From AC-32 sp035455445 (GTDB taxonomy: Bacteria; Actinomycetota; Thermoleophilia; Gaiellales; Gaiellaceae), in assembly GCA_035455445.1 (NCBI GenBank), contig DATIFC010000071.1, positions 1 to 7,664 of the forward strand: a DNA stretch of 7,664 nt, read 5' to 3'. A program made the position numbers and the translations under genes. Below are positions 1 through 5,070 of this stretch, piece after piece. The notes under the pieces were generated by a model, which did not search any database, had not been told where the DNA came from, and saw only the letters and a list, made by a program, of their open reading frames with translations. How positions within the stretch are numbered: position 1 is the stretch's first letter; every line of letters begins with the position of its first letter.

Positions 1-13
1 TGAGGATGCTCAT
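1..13 (-). CDS. sucD: Succinyl-CoA synthetase alpha subunit, first codons only
   Basis: Only the first four codons are inside the window, reading M-S-I-L on the minus strand. This is the usual beginning of SucD, the CoA- and phosphohistidine-carrying subunit of succinyl-CoA synthetase. Its ATG (13..11) overlaps the TGA stop of sucC (12..10) as ATGA, the classic coupled arrangement for a two-subunit enzyme made in equal amounts. A G-run inside the end of sucC, about seven bases before the ATG, could act as a weak ribosome binding site. The identification rests on the gene order sucC-sucD and four residues; the rest of the gene lies to the left of base 1. Confidence 0.8.
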
Positions 14-1155
14 GCCGCGGCCCCCCGTGCCGCCGCGACGGCCTTCGCCGCGGCGTCGTCCAGCGTGGTGGCGGTGACGAAGCTCGCCTCCTCGAGGAGC
101 CGGGCCGCCTCCTCGGCGTTCGTCCCGACGATCCGGACCACCATCGGGACGTCCCGCTCCTGGCGGGAGCGAGCCTCGATGAGTCCCCGGGCAACCTCGT
201 CGCCGCGGGTGATCCCGCCGAAGATGTTGAAGAGGATCGACTTCACCTGGGGATCGGCCGTGATCACCTGGAGCGCGTCGACCACGCCCTGAGCATCGCC
301 GCCGCCGCCGAGGTCGCAGAAGTTCGCCGGCCGGCCGCCGACGAGCGCGATCACGTCGAGCGTCGACATGACGAGTCCGGCGCCGTTCCCGAGAATCCCG
401 ACGTCGCCGTCGAGCTTGACGTAGGTGACGCCCTTCTCGCGCGCGGCGCGCTCCTCGGGCGGGTAGGCCTCGAGGTCGCGCATCTCCGCGATGTCGGCGT
501 GCTTGTAGAGCGCGTTGTCGTCCGCGGTGAACTTCGAGTCGAGCGCGCGGATCTCGCCCTCGGGAGTGACGATCAGCGGGTTGATCTCGCACAGCATCGC
601 GTCGCTCTCGACGAAGCAGCGGTAGAGCTTCGCGACGATGTCGAGCAGCTGCTTCTGCTCGCCCGGGTCGTCGATCCCCGCCCCGTAGATCAGCTGCCGC
701 GCCTGGTAGGGCTGGTACCCCTCGAGCGGGTCGACGTGCAGCCGCGCGAGAGCGTCGGGGCTCTGCTCCGCCACCTCCTCGATCTCGACGCCGCCGTCCT
801 TCGTGAGCATGAAGAGCGCCTTCTTCGCTCCCCGGTCGAAGGTGACGGAGAGGTAGTACTCCTTTGCGATCTCGGAGGCACTCTCGACCCAGAGCTTGCG
901 CACGACGTGGCCGCGGATGTCGAGGCCGAGGATCTCCTCGGCCTTCCGCTCGGCGTCGTCGGGGTCTTCCGCGAGCTTCACCCCGCCGGCCTTGCCCCGC
1001 CCGCCGGTCAGGACCTGCGCCTTGACGACGACCTGCCCACCCAGCTCCTCGGCTGCGGCGCGCGCCTCGGACGGGGTCGTTGCGAGCCGGCCCTTCGACG
1101 TGGGGATGCCGTAGCGACGGAAGAGCTCTTTGCCCTGGTACTCGTAGAGGTCCAC
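10..1155 (-). CDS. sucC: Succinyl-CoA synthetase (succinate-CoA ligase) beta subunit
   Basis: This is the nucleotide-binding subunit of the TCA-cycle enzyme that converts succinyl-CoA, phosphate and ADP or GDP to succinate, CoA and ATP or GTP in the cytoplasm. The 381 residues match the family's usual 380-390. The protein opens with the family signature MDLYEYQGKELF. The ATP-grasp region follows, with KAQVLTGGRGKAGGV at about 45-59. CEINPL at 189-194 and ALDSKFTADDNA at 204-215 supply the magnesium-binding region. The C-terminal ligase domain has DLGGGGDA at 281-288 and the FNIFGGITRGDEVA loop at 309-322. The start codon is GTG at 1155..1153, fixed by the conserved N-terminus. No Shine-Dalgarno sequence precedes it, but a TAGCAT box ends nine bases upstream, which suggests a leaderless or nearly leaderless message. 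The stop overlaps the sucD start. ATP versus GTP preference cannot be decided here. Confidence 0.97.
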   Translation of the reverse strand: MDLYEYQGKELFRRYGIPTSKGRLATTPSEARAAAEELGGQVVVKAQVLTGGRGKAGGVKLAEDPDDAERKAEEILGLDIRGHVVRKLWVESASEIAKEYYLSVTFDRGAKKALFMLTKDGGVEIEEVAEQSPDALARLHVDPLEGYQPYQARQLIYGAGIDDPGEQKQLLDIVAKLYRCFVESDAMLCEINPLIVTPEGEIRALDSKFTADDNALYKHADIAEMRDLEAYPPEERAAREKGVTYVKLDGDVGILGNGAGLVMSTLDVIALVGGRPANFCDLGGGGDAQGVVDALQVITADPQVKSILFNIFGGITRGDEVARGLIEARSRQERDVPMVVRIVGTNAEEAARLLEEASFVTATTLDDAAAKAVAAARGAAA

Positions 1156-1264
1156 CGGCGGCGGATGCTATCCGGCGCGCCTCGCTCGAGCGGCGAATCA
1201 GGCTCCACCGGCCAGGCTCGACGGCCGTCCCCGTCGGGCCCCATCGGGACTCGCTTCGCCGCGG
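1156..1264. other. Intergenic gap between the carboxylase alpha gene and sucC
   Basis: The 109 bases separate two genes that both read leftward. Apart from the TAGCAT box near sucC, the only structure I see is a five-base GTCCC/GGGAC inverted repeat (1227-1231 with 1246-1250) and the palindrome ACGGCCGT (1221-1228). Neither is followed by a T-run in the direction of transcription, so I do not call a terminator. The gap is long enough for sucC to have its own promoter rather than depend on the carboxylase gene. Confidence 0.6.
1165..1170 (-). promoter_or_regulatory. Candidate -10 box of sucC (TAGCAT)
   Basis: TAGCAT on the minus strand fits the actinobacterial -10 consensus TANNNT and ends nine bases before the GTG of sucC. 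The nine bases between contain no purine-rich ribosome binding site (ccgccgccg). No -35 match is evident. Inference: transcription begins at or within a few bases of the start codon. Confidence 0.4.
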
Positions 1265-3034
1265 TCAGCCCTCGGGCTCGGCGACGACGCAGAGGACTTG
1301 CCCGTTCGAGACGGGCTCGCCGGCCTCGATCGAGAGGTCGGTGACGATGCCCGCACGGTGCGCCGTGATCTCGTTCTCCATCTTCATCGCCTCGACGATG
1401 CAGATCACCTGGCCCGGCTGGACGTCGTCGCCCTCGGCCACACGCACGGCGAGCACCGTTCCCTGCATCGGCGAGACCACGGCGTCCTTGGTGCCCGCCT
1501 GCGCCCGGCCCGCGACGCGGTCGTGCCGCCGCCGCGCGAGCTCGGCGTAGGGCGGCTCGGGCTCCATCGTCTCGACCTGGTAACGGCGGCCGTCCAGCTC
1601 GAGCGTCAGCCTCCGGGCCCGTTGGGGCCTTCCGTCCGACTGCACGGGTACGCTTGTTTGCAGATGAGACAACTCCTGCGCACGCTCGGCCAGCTGCTCC
1701 GACTCGACTACGCCGTGGCAGGTCGCGCCGTCCCTGAAGCACGCGTGCTCGAGCAGGGCGCGGTGGAAGCCGAGCAGCGTCGTGATGCCGCCGATCTCGT
1801 ACTCCTCGAGCGCGCGCAGCATCCGCCGCCGGGCGTGCTCGCGGTCGACCCCGTGGACGATCAGCTTCGCCACGAGCGGGTCGTAGAGGCCGGGCACCTC
1901 GGAGCCGGCAGTCACGCCGGAGTCGACCCGCACCCCCGGCCCGCCCGGCTCGCGGTAGCTCGTGACCCGCCCTGGCGTCGGCAGGAAGCCGCTGGACGGA
2001 TCCTCCGCGTTGATCCGGCACTCGATCGCGTGCCCGGTGAGCCGGACGTCCTCCTGGCGCAGCGATAGCGGCTCTCCGGCCGCGATCAGAACCTGCTCGC
2101 GCACGAGATCGAGCCCGGTCGCCATCTCGGTGACGGTGTGCTCGACCTGGATGCGGGTGTTCATTTCGAGGAAGAAGTACTCGCCCTCACGGGAGAGGAG
2201 CCCCTCGATCGTCCCGGCGCTGCGGTAGCCGACGGCGCGCGCGGCCTCGACGGCGACGTGGCCGATCCGCTCGCGCATCTCCGCGTCGACGGCGGGCGAG
2301 GGCGTCTCCTCGACGAGCTTCTGGTGGCGGCGCTGGATCGTGCAGTCCCGCTCCCCGAGGTGGATCACGTTGCCGTGGCCGTCGGCGAGCACCTGCACCT
2401 CGACGTGGCGCGGGTCGACGAGGTAGCGCTCGACGTAGACGGACGCGTCCGCGAAATACGCTTGCCCCTCGCGTTGGGCCGACTCGAAGGCGCGCTCGGC
2501 CTCCTCCGGCGCCTGTACCACCTTCAGGCCCTTGCCGCCGCCGCCGGCCGACGCCTTGATCGCGAGCGGCCAGCCGAGCTCGTCCCCGAGCCGCAGCACC
2601 TCCTCGGCGGACGTCACGGGCTCGGTCGTGCCGGGGACGACGGGCACGCCCGCCCCGGCCATGCGCTTCCGCGCGGCCGTCTTCGAGCCCATGATCTCGA
2701 TTGCGGAGCCGGGCGGGCCGATCCAGACGAGCCCGGCCCGGGCGACCTCGCGCGCAAAGCCGGCGTTCTCGGCCAGGAACCCGTAGCCGGGATGCACGGC
2801 CTCCGCGCCGGCCCGCTTCGCGACCTCGATCAGCCGCTCCTGGACGAGGTAGCTCTCGGCGGCGGGGCCCGGCCCGACGAGAAATGCCTCGTCGGCGGCG
2901 TGGACGTGCAGCGAGTTGCGGTCGACCTCCGAGTAGACGGCGACCGTGCCGATGCCGAGCTCGCGCAGCGTGCGGAAGATACGAACCGCGATCTCCCCGC
3001 GGTTGGCCACGAGCACCTTCGAGAACGGGGGCAT
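1265..3034 (-). CDS. accA: Acyl-CoA carboxylase alpha subunit: biotin carboxylase plus biotin carrier
   Basis: This subunit carboxylates its own biotin using ATP and bicarbonate, then presents carboxybiotin to the carboxyltransferase. It has 589 residues, typical of actinobacterial two-domain alpha subunits. The biotin carboxylase part covers about 1-445: KVLVANRGEIAVRIFR at 6-21, HPGYGFLAEN at 81-90, the glycine-rich ATP loop KASAGGGGKG at 160-169, and the catalytic stretch EMNTRIQVEH at 290-299. A linker with charged and proline-rich residues leads to the biotinyl domain at about 516-585, with the modified lysine K551 in EAMKMENE. The ATG at 3034 is supported by the conserved N-terminus and by AAGGGAG nine bases upstream. 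It runs head to head with pgsA. The beta subunit sets substrate choice; the beta gene at the right edge of the window, of propionyl-CoA type, is the likely partner. Confidence 0.95.
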   Translation of the reverse strand: MPPFSKVLVANRGEIAVRIFRTLRELGIGTVAVYSEVDRNSLHVHAADEAFLVGPGPAAESYLVQERLIEVAKRAGAEAVHPGYGFLAENAGFAREVARAGLVWIGPPGSAIEIMGSKTAARKRMAGAGVPVVPGTTEPVTSAEEVLRLGDELGWPLAIKASAGGGGKGLKVVQAPEEAERAFESAQREGQAYFADASVYVERYLVDPRHVEVQVLADGHGNVIHLGERDCTIQRRHQKLVEETPSPAVDAEMRERIGHVAVEAARAVGYRSAGTIEGLLSREGEYFFLEMNTRIQVEHTVTEMATGLDLVREQVLIAAGEPLSLRQEDVRLTGHAIECRINAEDPSSGFLPTPGRVTSYREPGGPGVRVDSGVTAGSEVPGLYDPLVAKLIVHGVDREHARRRMLRALEEYEIGGITTLLGFHRALLEHACFRDGATCHGVVESEQLAERAQELSHLQTSVPVQSDGRPQRARRLTLELDGRRYQVETMEPEPPYAELARRRHDRVAGRAQAGTKDAVVSPMQGTVLAVRVAEGDDVQPGQVICIVEAMKMENEITAHRAGIVTDLSIEAGEPVSNGQVLCVVAEPEG

Positions 3035-3039
3035 GGACG

Positions 3040-3045
3040 TATTCT
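3040..3045 (+). promoter_or_regulatory. Candidate -10 box of pgsA (TATTCT)
   Basis: TATTCT fits TANNNT and ends eight bases before ATG 3054, with no Shine-Dalgarno sequence between. This supports ATG 3054 as the pgsA start on a leaderless or nearly leaderless transcript. The expected -35 position, inside the first codons of the divergent gene, shows no good match. Confidence 0.4.
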
Positions 3046-3050
3046 CCCTT
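3044..3050 (-). promoter_or_regulatory. Ribosome binding site of the carboxylase alpha gene
   Basis: AAGGGAG on the minus strand lies nine bases before the ATG at 3034. The same bases, read on the plus strand, overlap the candidate -10 box of pgsA (3040-3045). Because this message needs a leader, its promoter must lie further right, inside the pgsA coding region. Confidence 0.6.
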
Positions 3051-3053
3051 TCG

Positions 3054-3599
3054 ATGAGCCTTGCGGATCAGTTGACGCTCATTCGCATCGCGGCGGTGCC
3101 CGTGGTGGTCGGGTTGTTCCTCTGGGACTTCGACGGCCACTACTGGTGGGCGACCGCCGCCTTCATCGCGGCGATGACGACGGACTGGTTCGACGGCCGC
3201 GTCGCGCGCTGGCGCGGGCACACCTCGCCCTTCGGCTCCCTGCTCGACCCGGTCGCCGACAAGGTGCTCGTGCTGACGACCCTGATCATGATCGTGGACG
3301 CCGGGGTCTTCCCCGGATGGATGGTCGCCGCGATCGTCGCCCGCGAGTTCCTGGTCTCGGGCCTGCGGCTCGCGGCAATCGAGCGCGGGGTGGTGATGCA
3401 GGCGCGCGATCTCGGCAAGCTGAAGACGTGGTCGCAGGCGACCGCCGCCGCTATCGGCGGTTTCGCGGCCGCGGGCGCGTGGGACGACAGGGTCGCCTGG
3501 TGGGCGCTGCTCGTCGCGGTCGTGCTGACGTGGCTCTCGGGGCTGGACTACGCGCGCGTCGCGCCGGGCCTGCTCCGCGGCCGCCCCGTCTCCCCCTGA
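3054..3599 (+). CDS. pgsA: CDP-diacylglycerol--glycerol-3-phosphate 3-phosphatidyltransferase
   Basis: Phosphatidylglycerophosphate synthase is an integral membrane enzyme that joins CDP-diacylglycerol to glycerol-3-phosphate, the committed step to phosphatidylglycerol and cardiolipin. From ATG 3054 it has 181 residues, normal for the family. The complete CDP-alcohol phosphatidyltransferase motif is present: D44-x2-D47-G48-x2-A51-R52-x8-G61-x3-D65-x3-D69. The PgsA-typical stretches SLADQLTLIR near the start, REFLVSGLR (97-105) and GKLKTWSQA (121-129) favour PgsA over phosphatidylinositol or phosphatidylserine synthases. Hydrophobic segments lie near 10-25, 31-43, 71-98, 129-142 and 147-162. 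An alternative ATG at 3033 would add seven residues and overlap the divergent carboxylase start codon. I prefer 3054 because the conserved N-terminus begins there and a TANNNT box lies just upstream. The 3' end overlaps the convergent gene at 3548-3748. Confidence 0.93.
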   Translation: MSLADQLTLIRIAAVPVVVGLFLWDFDGHYWWATAAFIAAMTTDWFDGRVARWRGHTSPFGSLLDPVADKVLVLTTLIMIVDAGVFPGWMVAAIVAREFLVSGLRLAAIERGVVMQARDLGKLKTWSQATAAAIGGFAAAGAWDDRVAWWALLVAVVLTWLSGLDYARVAPGLLRGRPVSP

Positions 3600-3748
3600 G
3601 GCCGCTCCCAGCCGACGTTCTCGCGCACTCCCTGCTCGCGCCAGGCGCTGCGGTAGGCGGCCGGAAGCGAGCCGCGCGCGAGGAGGGCCCGAACGGCCGC
3701 CAGGACGGCGTCCCGGTCGTCGGGCTCGGGCGTGATTCGCACCTCCAC
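3548..3748 (-). CDS. Small protein, candidate acyl-CoA carboxylase epsilon subunit
   Basis: This 66-residue protein starts with GTG and has no hydrophobic segment. Nearly every third codon position over the first 47 codons is G or C, so it looks coding. It opens with a strand-like MEVRITPEPDD, then a helix DAVLAAVRALLAR (13-25), a segment rich in W, R and G (YRSAWREQGVRENVGW, about 32-47), and a basic, proline-rich tail. The short IR-V/I-E strand, helix ending LLAR and W-R-rich tail are how actinobacterial AccE epsilon subunits look; these stabilise the alpha-beta carboxylase complex. The gene lies on the same strand as the alpha and beta carboxylase genes and between them. Both facts are circumstantial, so the function is an inference. 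TAGGCT, a possible -10 box, ends eight bases before the GTG, and GAGGGG lies almost against it. The last 52 bases overlap the end of pgsA tail to tail. Confidence 0.6.
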   Translation of the reverse strand: MEVRITPEPDDRDAVLAAVRALLARGSLPAAYRSAWREQGVRENVGWERPQGETGRPRSRPGATRA

Positions 3749-3756
3749 GGCCCCTC

Positions 3757-3762
3757 AGCCTA
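3757..3762 (-). promoter_or_regulatory. Candidate -10 box of the small 66-codon gene (TAGGCT)
   Basis: TAGGCT on the minus strand fits TANNNT and ends eight bases before the GTG at 3748, the same spacing as TATTCT before pgsA. A GAGGGG run ends only two bases from the GTG, too close for a normal ribosome binding site, which makes a very short leader plausible. Confidence 0.3.
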
Positions 3763-3764
3763 AA

Positions 3765-3783
3765 GCCCGGGCGGAGCCCGGAC
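3765..3783 (-). repeat. Hairpin in the divergent gap, followed by TTT on the minus strand
   Basis: On the minus strand an eight-pair stem (one G-T pair, core CCGGGC/GCCCGG) closes a three-base TCC loop and is followed by TTTAG. On the plus strand the same bases appear as two AGCCCGG copies at 3764-3770 and 3775-3781, eleven bases apart. It could be a short terminator that stops leftward transcription running antisense through the NlpC/P60 gene, or a paired operator one helical turn apart serving the divergent genes. GC-rich palindromes also arise by chance in DNA like this. Confidence 0.35.
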
Positions 3784-3797
3784 GATACGAACGGCGG

Positions 3798-4862
3798 ATG
3801 AGCCGCTTCCTCACCGCCCTCATCTGCTGCGCGCTGCTCGCCGCTCCGGCGGCGGCGGCAGCCCGCATCGGCGACGGGAGCGGCGCCACGAAGTCCGGCG
3901 CGGGCGGCACGCCCTCGTGGGCACAGCCGGAGATCCGCTACGTGGTCAAGCACGGCCTGATGGCGAAGACCGTCGCGACGTTCCGCGCTGACGACCCGCT
4001 GACACAGGGCGAGCTGGCGACGTTGATCGCGGGCCTGACGAAGCAACCGGCGGGAACGGTGGCGAACAGGGCCGCCCCCGTGACCGTCACGCAGCTCGAC
4101 GCGCGGCTGGTGCGCGCGCTCGGCCTCTCGGCCGCGGCGGCCACCTTCGGAGCCAACGCCCGCGCCGCGGGCCTGGCCGTGCCCTCCCGGTTCGGCAACG
4201 AGACCGTGGCCCGCCTGCTCGGTCTGCGGACGAACCATCCGGCGGCGCAGGACGACCTCGAGCTGCTCCCGAGCGACCCCGTCACCCGCGCCGAGACGGC
4301 GTACTCCGTCGCGCGCATCCTCCGCTTCGGCGGCTGGGAGACCCAGTACGCCGAGGACGCCGCTGCGACCTTCGAGCTCCAGCCGGTGCGTGCGTGGCAG
4401 AAGCGCGTGCTCGACACCGCCGTCCGTTTCGTCGGCTTCCCGTACGTCTGGGGCGGCACGAGCGAGAAGCCCGAGGCGCCGTTCGGCGTCGACGCGCCGG
4501 GCGGCTTCGACTGCTCCGGCTTCGTCTGGCGTGTCTTCAGGCTGCAGGCCTACCCCGGCGGAGCGGCGCTCGCCGCCACGATCAGGGGCCGCACCACCTA
4601 CCAGATGAGCGGCGAGGTGCCCAGGTCGAAGCGGATCGGGTTCGCGAAGCTCCAGCCCGGCGACGTCCTCTTTTTCGGTCCCTCCGGCCCCCGCTCGAGG
4701 CCCGCCTCGATCGGCCACGCCGGCATCTACCTCGGGGGCGGCTGGATGATCCACTCCTCGGGCCAGGGCGTCGCGGTCACGCCGCTGACCGGCTGGTACC
4801 GGCAGCAGTTCGCCTGGGCCCGCCGGCCGCTCGCCGAAGCGGGCCTGCAGGGCACGAAGTAG
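3798..4862 (+). CDS. Secreted NlpC/P60 peptidoglycan hydrolase with SLH-like repeats
   Basis: This is a predicted exported cysteine peptidase that cleaves peptide stems of peptidoglycan. From ATG 3798 it has 354 residues. A Sec signal peptide (MSRFLTALICCALLAAP) is followed by an AAAAA run at about 18-22, with cleavage just after. Residues 41-84 resemble one SLH repeat (WAQPEIRYVVKHGLM, then FRADDPLTQGELATLI). A second weaker SLH-like stretch at about 132-176 ends in SDPVTRAETAYSVARIL. The NlpC/P60 domain spans about 201-345: FPYVWGG at 214-220, catalytic C239 in DCSGF, H307 in GHAGIYLG, and H319 as the third polar residue. LQPGDVLFF (285-293) is also typical. The start is set by the signal peptide; an upstream in-frame GTG at 3732 would put 22 charged residues before it and overlap the divergent gene. 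No strong ribosome binding site is seen. It may remodel the wall or be anchored to it through the SLH region. Confidence 0.9.
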   Translation: MSRFLTALICCALLAAPAAAAARIGDGSGATKSGAGGTPSWAQPEIRYVVKHGLMAKTVATFRADDPLTQGELATLIAGLTKQPAGTVANRAAPVTVTQLDARLVRALGLSAAAATFGANARAAGLAVPSRFGNETVARLLGLRTNHPAAQDDLELLPSDPVTRAETAYSVARILRFGGWETQYAEDAAATFELQPVRAWQKRVLDTAVRFVGFPYVWGGTSEKPEAPFGVDAPGGFDCSGFVWRVFRLQAYPGGAALAATIRGRTTYQMSGEVPRSKRIGFAKLQPGDVLFFGPSGPRSRPASIGHAGIYLGGGWMIHSSGQGVAVTPLTGWYRQQFAWARRPLAEAGLQGTK

Positions 4863-4899
4863 GGCGCTCGACGGTTCCCCCTTCCGGGGGATGTCGCCC
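4862..4899 (+). terminator. GC-rich stem-loop just after the NlpC/P60 stop codon
   Basis: Starting at the last base of the stop codon, an interrupted stem forms: GGG 4862-4864 with CCC 4897-4899, CGAC 4869-4872 with GTCG 4893-4896, then TCCCCC 4876-4881 with GGGGGA 4886-4891 around a TTCC loop. There is no T-run after it, so it is not a classical intrinsic terminator. High-GC actinobacteria are reported to use such tail-less hairpins. It could equally be the first element of a structured leader for the downstream micro-protein and cyclic di-GMP gene. Confidence 0.4.
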
Positions 4900-4926
4900 G
4901 AGTCGGCAACCTGAAGAATCGGCTCG
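4899..4926 (+). promoter_or_regulatory. Second stem-loop in the micro-protein leader
   Basis: An eight-pair stem, CGAGTCGG (4899-4906) with TCGGCTCG (4919-4926) including two G-T pairs, closes a twelve-base loop CAACCTGAAGAA. It shares base 4899 with the preceding stem-loop, so the two would be stacked end to end or mutually exclusive. The ribosome binding site of the micro-protein begins 17 bases later. I do not recognise a known riboswitch class. Confidence 0.35.
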
Positions 4927-4942
4927 TTCTGCCAAAGCACGT

Positions 4943-4949
4943 GGGGAGG
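4943..4949 (+). promoter_or_regulatory. Strong ribosome binding site of the micro-protein
   Basis: GGGGAGG lies six bases before TTG 4956. It is the best Shine-Dalgarno match at any gene start in the window, and it fixes the unusual TTG start of the 35-codon gene. Confidence 0.75.
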
Positions 4950-4955
4950 TTCGCG

Positions 4956-5063
4956 TTGCTGCACTGGAAGCCGCGACTCGTTGCCATAGCCGTTGTCCTC
5001 GCGCTCGTGCTCGTCGCGCTCGGCGGCCTCGGCATCGAGGTCGACTACAACCTGTACTGGTAG
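4956..5063 (+). CDS. 35-residue single-span membrane micro-protein
   Basis: A short gene with a TTG start, strong ribosome binding site and TAG stop. The product has a basic aromatic head (residues 1-7, M-L-H-W-K-P-R), one hydrophobic helix at about 8-27 made almost only of L, V, A, I and G, and a short C-terminal tail E-V-D-Y-N-L-Y-W. By the positive-inside rule the N-terminus would be cytoplasmic and the acidic, aromatic tail outside. There is no lipobox, and the helix is too short on polar flanks to look like a cleaved signal peptide. The ATG of the GGDEF/HD-GYP gene follows after seven bases and has no ribosome binding site of its own, so the two are probably co-transcribed and translationally coupled. 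I know no function. It could assist or sense for the adjoining membrane enzyme, or act mainly as a leader peptide that sets its translation. Confidence 0.7.
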   Translation: MLHWKPRLVAIAVVLALVLVALGGLGIEVDYNLYW

Positions 5064-5070
5064 CCGCGAC

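Noticed and set aside
499..1344. A 281-codon plus-strand frame antisense to sucC.
   Set aside because: Antisense shadow of a gene with full-length family match; the sequence is arginine- and leucine-rich without motifs.
3033..3053. Start of pgsA at ATG 3033, giving a 188-residue protein.
   Set aside because: The extra seven residues precede the family's usual N-terminus, the only G-run upstream is directly against the ATG, and a TANNNT box fits ATG 3054 better. It cannot be fully excluded.
2138..3763. A 541-codon plus-strand frame antisense to the carboxylase alpha gene and running through pgsA in another frame.
   Set aside because: Low-complexity R/A/G/D/L composition and no recognisable domain; both underlying genes are certain.
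4863..4955. Possible cyclic di-AMP (ydaO) or cyclic di-GMP (GEMM) riboswitch before the cyclic di-GMP gene.
   Set aside because: The gap is shorter than a ydaO aptamer, and I do not find the GEMM core or the ydaO conserved blocks. A partial resemblance around CCCGAGTCGGCAACC is too short to count.
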